A stretch of DNA of 5,729 nucleotides from Pelagilacustribacter hypolimneticus (GTDB lineage: Bacteria > Pseudomonadota > Alphaproteobacteria > Pelagibacterales > Pelagibacteraceae). Made by a program: the position numbers and the translations under genes. Of the stretch, positions 4,067 to 5,729 are shown in pieces. Where the stretch lies: the NCBI GenBank assembly GCA_965235125.1, contig CBDDXH010000058.1, positions 1 to 5,729 of the forward strand, in the 5' to 3' direction. The stretch's first letter is position 1; each line of letters opens with the position of its first letter. The notes under the pieces are model-generated. The model was not told the DNA's origin. It worked only from the letters and a program-made list of their open reading frames with translations, and did no database searches.

Positions 4067-5729
4067 ATGGAAAACTTTAACTCACTTAATCTAGAGAAAA
4101 CTTTAATGGATTCGATTGCTGTCATTAATTTTAAAACACCAACACCTATTCAAGCTCAAGCTATTCCAGTTGCTCTTGAAGGCAAGGATATTTTAGGCAC
4201 TGCTCAAACGGGCACAGGCAAAACAGCAGCGTTTGGCATTCCTTTGGTTAATTTTCTTTTAAAGACTCAAAAAGATACTGCATTAGTGATGACACCAACA
4301 CGTGAGTTAGCAACCCAAGTTATGCAAAGTTTGATCAGTTTAATTGGAAGAGGAAATTTGCGAACAGCATTACTGATTGGTGGAGATTCAATGCAAAAAC
4401 AATTGAGGCAAATGCAAAGAAATCCAAGATTAATTGTGGGTACACCAGGAAGAATTAATGATCATTTACAAAGAAGAAGTTTAAAATTACATAATACTAC
4501 TTTTTTAGTTTTAGATGAAAGTGACAGAATGCTTGATATGGGCTTTGCACCACAAATTAATCAAGTTTTAGAAACAGTCCCTGAAAAACATCAAACATTA
4601 TTATTTTCCGCAACACTAGCCAATAATATTGTTCGCCTTGCTGAAAGGTATTTAAAAAATCCAGTTAGAATTTCCGTGGGCTCAACTTCAACTCCAATAG
4701 ATAAAATCAAACAAGAAATCCTTCATGTGAAAGACGGAGATAAATACAATCAACTCATTAAAGAGATTTATAATCGACAAGGTGCAATTTTAATTTTTGT
4801 TAAAACTAGAAGAAATGCAGAAAAAATGGTTAAGAGATTAAAATATGATGACCATGATGCTGATGCTATTCACGGAAATTTAAGACAAAGTAAAAGAGAT
4901 AGAGTTATTAAAGCTTTTAGAAATGGACATTTTAGAATTTTAGTTGGTACCGATGTAGCTAGCAGAGGTCTGGATATTCCATCAATAAAACATGTAATTA
5001 ATTTTGATCTTCCTCAACTACCCGAAGATTTTATTCATCGAATAGGAAGAACAGCAAGAGCAGGCGCTGAAGGTTCTGCACTAAGTTTTATTGGCAGCGA
5101 AGATAAAAGTAAGTGGAATGCCATTCAAAGATTGATAGATCCAAACTTTAAACAAGATAAAAATAGTAGAGACCCTAAAAGAAATCGAGAAGAAAGATCT
5201 TTCGATAGACGCGGCAGAAGAGGTAGCGATAGATTTTCAGATCGTAAACCTTTTTCTAGATTCAAACGAGATGAAAACAGAGGTTCTTTCCAGGAGAAAA
5301 AAAGAGAAGATAGAAAAGAAACTTTTGGCGATCAAAGAAACCAAACCAAGTCTTTTTCAGGGTTTAGACGAGACAATAATAGAGATTCATTTAGTGAAAA
5401 AAGAGAAGATAGAAATGGATCTTTTAAAGACAGAAGAAACGATAGTAGGCCTTCATTTGGTTTTCGACGAGATGAAAATAGAGATTCATTTAGTGAAAAA
5501 AGAGAAGATAGAAGGGAGTCTTTTAAAGACAGAAGAAACGATAGTAGGCCTTCATTTGGTTTTCGACGAGATAAAAATGCAGATTCATTTAGTGAAAAAA
5601 GAGAAGATAGAAGGGGATCTTTCAATGATCGAAAAAACGATAATAGAAGATCTTTTGATAATCGAAGAAACGATTCTAGTTCTTCATCTGAGTTTAATAA
5701 AGATAATAGCAGAAGTTATCATGGAGAAA
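4067..5729 (+). CDS. rhlE: DEAD-box RNA helicase, RhlE-like, 3' end missing
   Basis: ATP-dependent RNA helicase of superfamily 2, acting on RNA structure in processes such as ribosome assembly, decay or cold adaptation. The 554 visible codons carry the full motor core. The Q motif is TPIQ (residues 26-29), motif I AQTGTGKT (46-53) and Ia PTREL (77-81). GG is at 105-106 and TPGR at 126-129. Motif II reads DESD (150-153) instead of DEAD, and motif III is SAT (181-183). Motif IV lies around ILIFVKTR, motif V is TDVASRGLD (295-303) and motif VI HRIGRTARAG (324-333). After about residue 365 comes a long Arg/Asp/Ser-rich tail with 33-residue tandem repeats. RhlE is the best subfamily guess from the N terminus and the charged tail, but DeaD/CsdA-like roles are not excluded. 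The frame is open upstream to 3983 without another ATG, GTG or TTG, so ATG 4067 is the start. The gene continues past the right edge. Confidence 0.96.
   Translation, partial: MENFNSLNLEKTLMDSIAVINFKTPTPIQAQAIPVALEGKDILGTAQTGTGKTAAFGIPLVNFLLKTQKDTALVMTPTRELATQVMQSLISLIGRGNLRTALLIGGDSMQKQLRQMQRNPRLIVGTPGRINDHLQRRSLKLHNTTFLVLDESDRMLDMGFAPQINQVLETVPEKHQTLLFSATLANNIVRLAERYLKNPVRISVGSTSTPIDKIKQEILHVKDGDKYNQLIKEIYNRQGAILIFVKTRRNAEKMVKRLKYDDHDADAIHGNLRQSKRDRVIKAFRNGHFRILVGTDVASRGLDIPSIKHVINFDLPQLPEDFIHRIGRTARAGAEGSALSFIGSEDKSKWNAIQRLIDPNFKQDKNSRDPKRNREERSFDRRGRRGSDRFSDRKPFSRFKRDENRGSFQEKKREDRKETFGDQRNQTKSFSGFRRDNNRDSFSEKREDRNGSFKDRRNDSRPSFGFRRDENRDSFSEKREDRRESFKDRRNDSRPSFGFRRDKNADSFSEKREDRRGSFNDRKNDNRRSFDNRRNDSSSSSEFNKDNSRSYHGE
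5258..5656 (+). repeat. Four tandem ~99-base (33-residue) repeats in the helicase tail
   Basis: Units start at 5258 (102 bases, one extra codon), 5360, 5459 and 5558; a degenerate fifth begins at 5657 (DNRRND). The protein unit follows the pattern F-R-R-D-x-N-R-D-S-F-S-E-K, then REDR, a SFKDRRND block, and SRPSFG. By my hand alignment units 2 and 3 differ at about 9 of 99 bases and units 3 and 4 at about 16, while unit 1 is more diverged. The central part (around DSFSEKREDR) is identical at the base level in units 2-4. All units stay in frame. The tail is rich in Arg, Asp, Ser, Phe and Asn, resembling RNA-binding, disordered tails of DEAD-box proteins; that function is inference. Confidence 0.9.

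Noticed and set aside
5332..5625. A 97-codon open frame on the minus strand with repeated Ser/Leu-rich units
   Set aside because: It is the antisense shadow of the helicase repeats: its periodicity is exactly the 99-base unit of the plus-strand gene, whose reading frame continues unbroken from the conserved helicase core.

Overview
This is an AT-rich, tightly packed bacterial window. The gene set (class I PurE followed immediately by PurK, an SRAP protein, an RhlE-like DEAD-box helicase), the very low G+C, the lysine-rich proteins and the very short gaps fit a streamlined alphaproteobacterium such as a SAR11/Pelagibacterales member. That assignment is inference from style and gene content; no marker gene here proves it.

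Layout. (1) 1-1191, plus strand: the 3' part of a lysine-rich coiled-coil protein of unknown function. Its frame is open to the first base, so its true start lies left of the window. (2) 1192-1594: about 400 bases with no secure gene. They hold a weak AT hairpin, a doubtful 45-codon ORF with a 13-A run, a locally G+C-richer patch with hairpin potential, and a candidate promoter for purE. (3) 1595-3144, plus strand: purE and purK, 2 bases apart, the two-step route from AIR to CAIR in purine synthesis. (4) 3131-3975, minus strand: an SRAP/YedK-type abasic-site DNA-protein crosslinking protein, converging on purK with a 14-base overlap of the 3' ends. Upstream of it on the same strand are two very small, strongly basic ORFs (36 and 39 residues) that overlap each other, the nearer one ending 1 base before the SRAP start. 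(5) 3976-4066: a divergent intergenic region. (6) 4067-5729, plus strand: a DEAD-box RNA helicase with a complete motor core and a long charged tail of 33-residue tandem repeats; the gene runs off the right edge.

How the genes work together. PurE and PurK form one functional unit: PurK carboxylates AIR at the cost of ATP to give N5-CAIR, and PurE rearranges it to CAIR. The SRAP gene and the micro-ORFs look like a small translationally coupled minus-strand unit, divergent from the helicase. Nothing in the sequence ties the helicase, SRAP and coiled-coil genes into one pathway. I see no mobile element, CRISPR array, rRNA or tRNA, and no strong case for a new multi-gene system. The least explained parts are the micro-ORF pair, the purE upstream patch and the repeat tail of the helicase.
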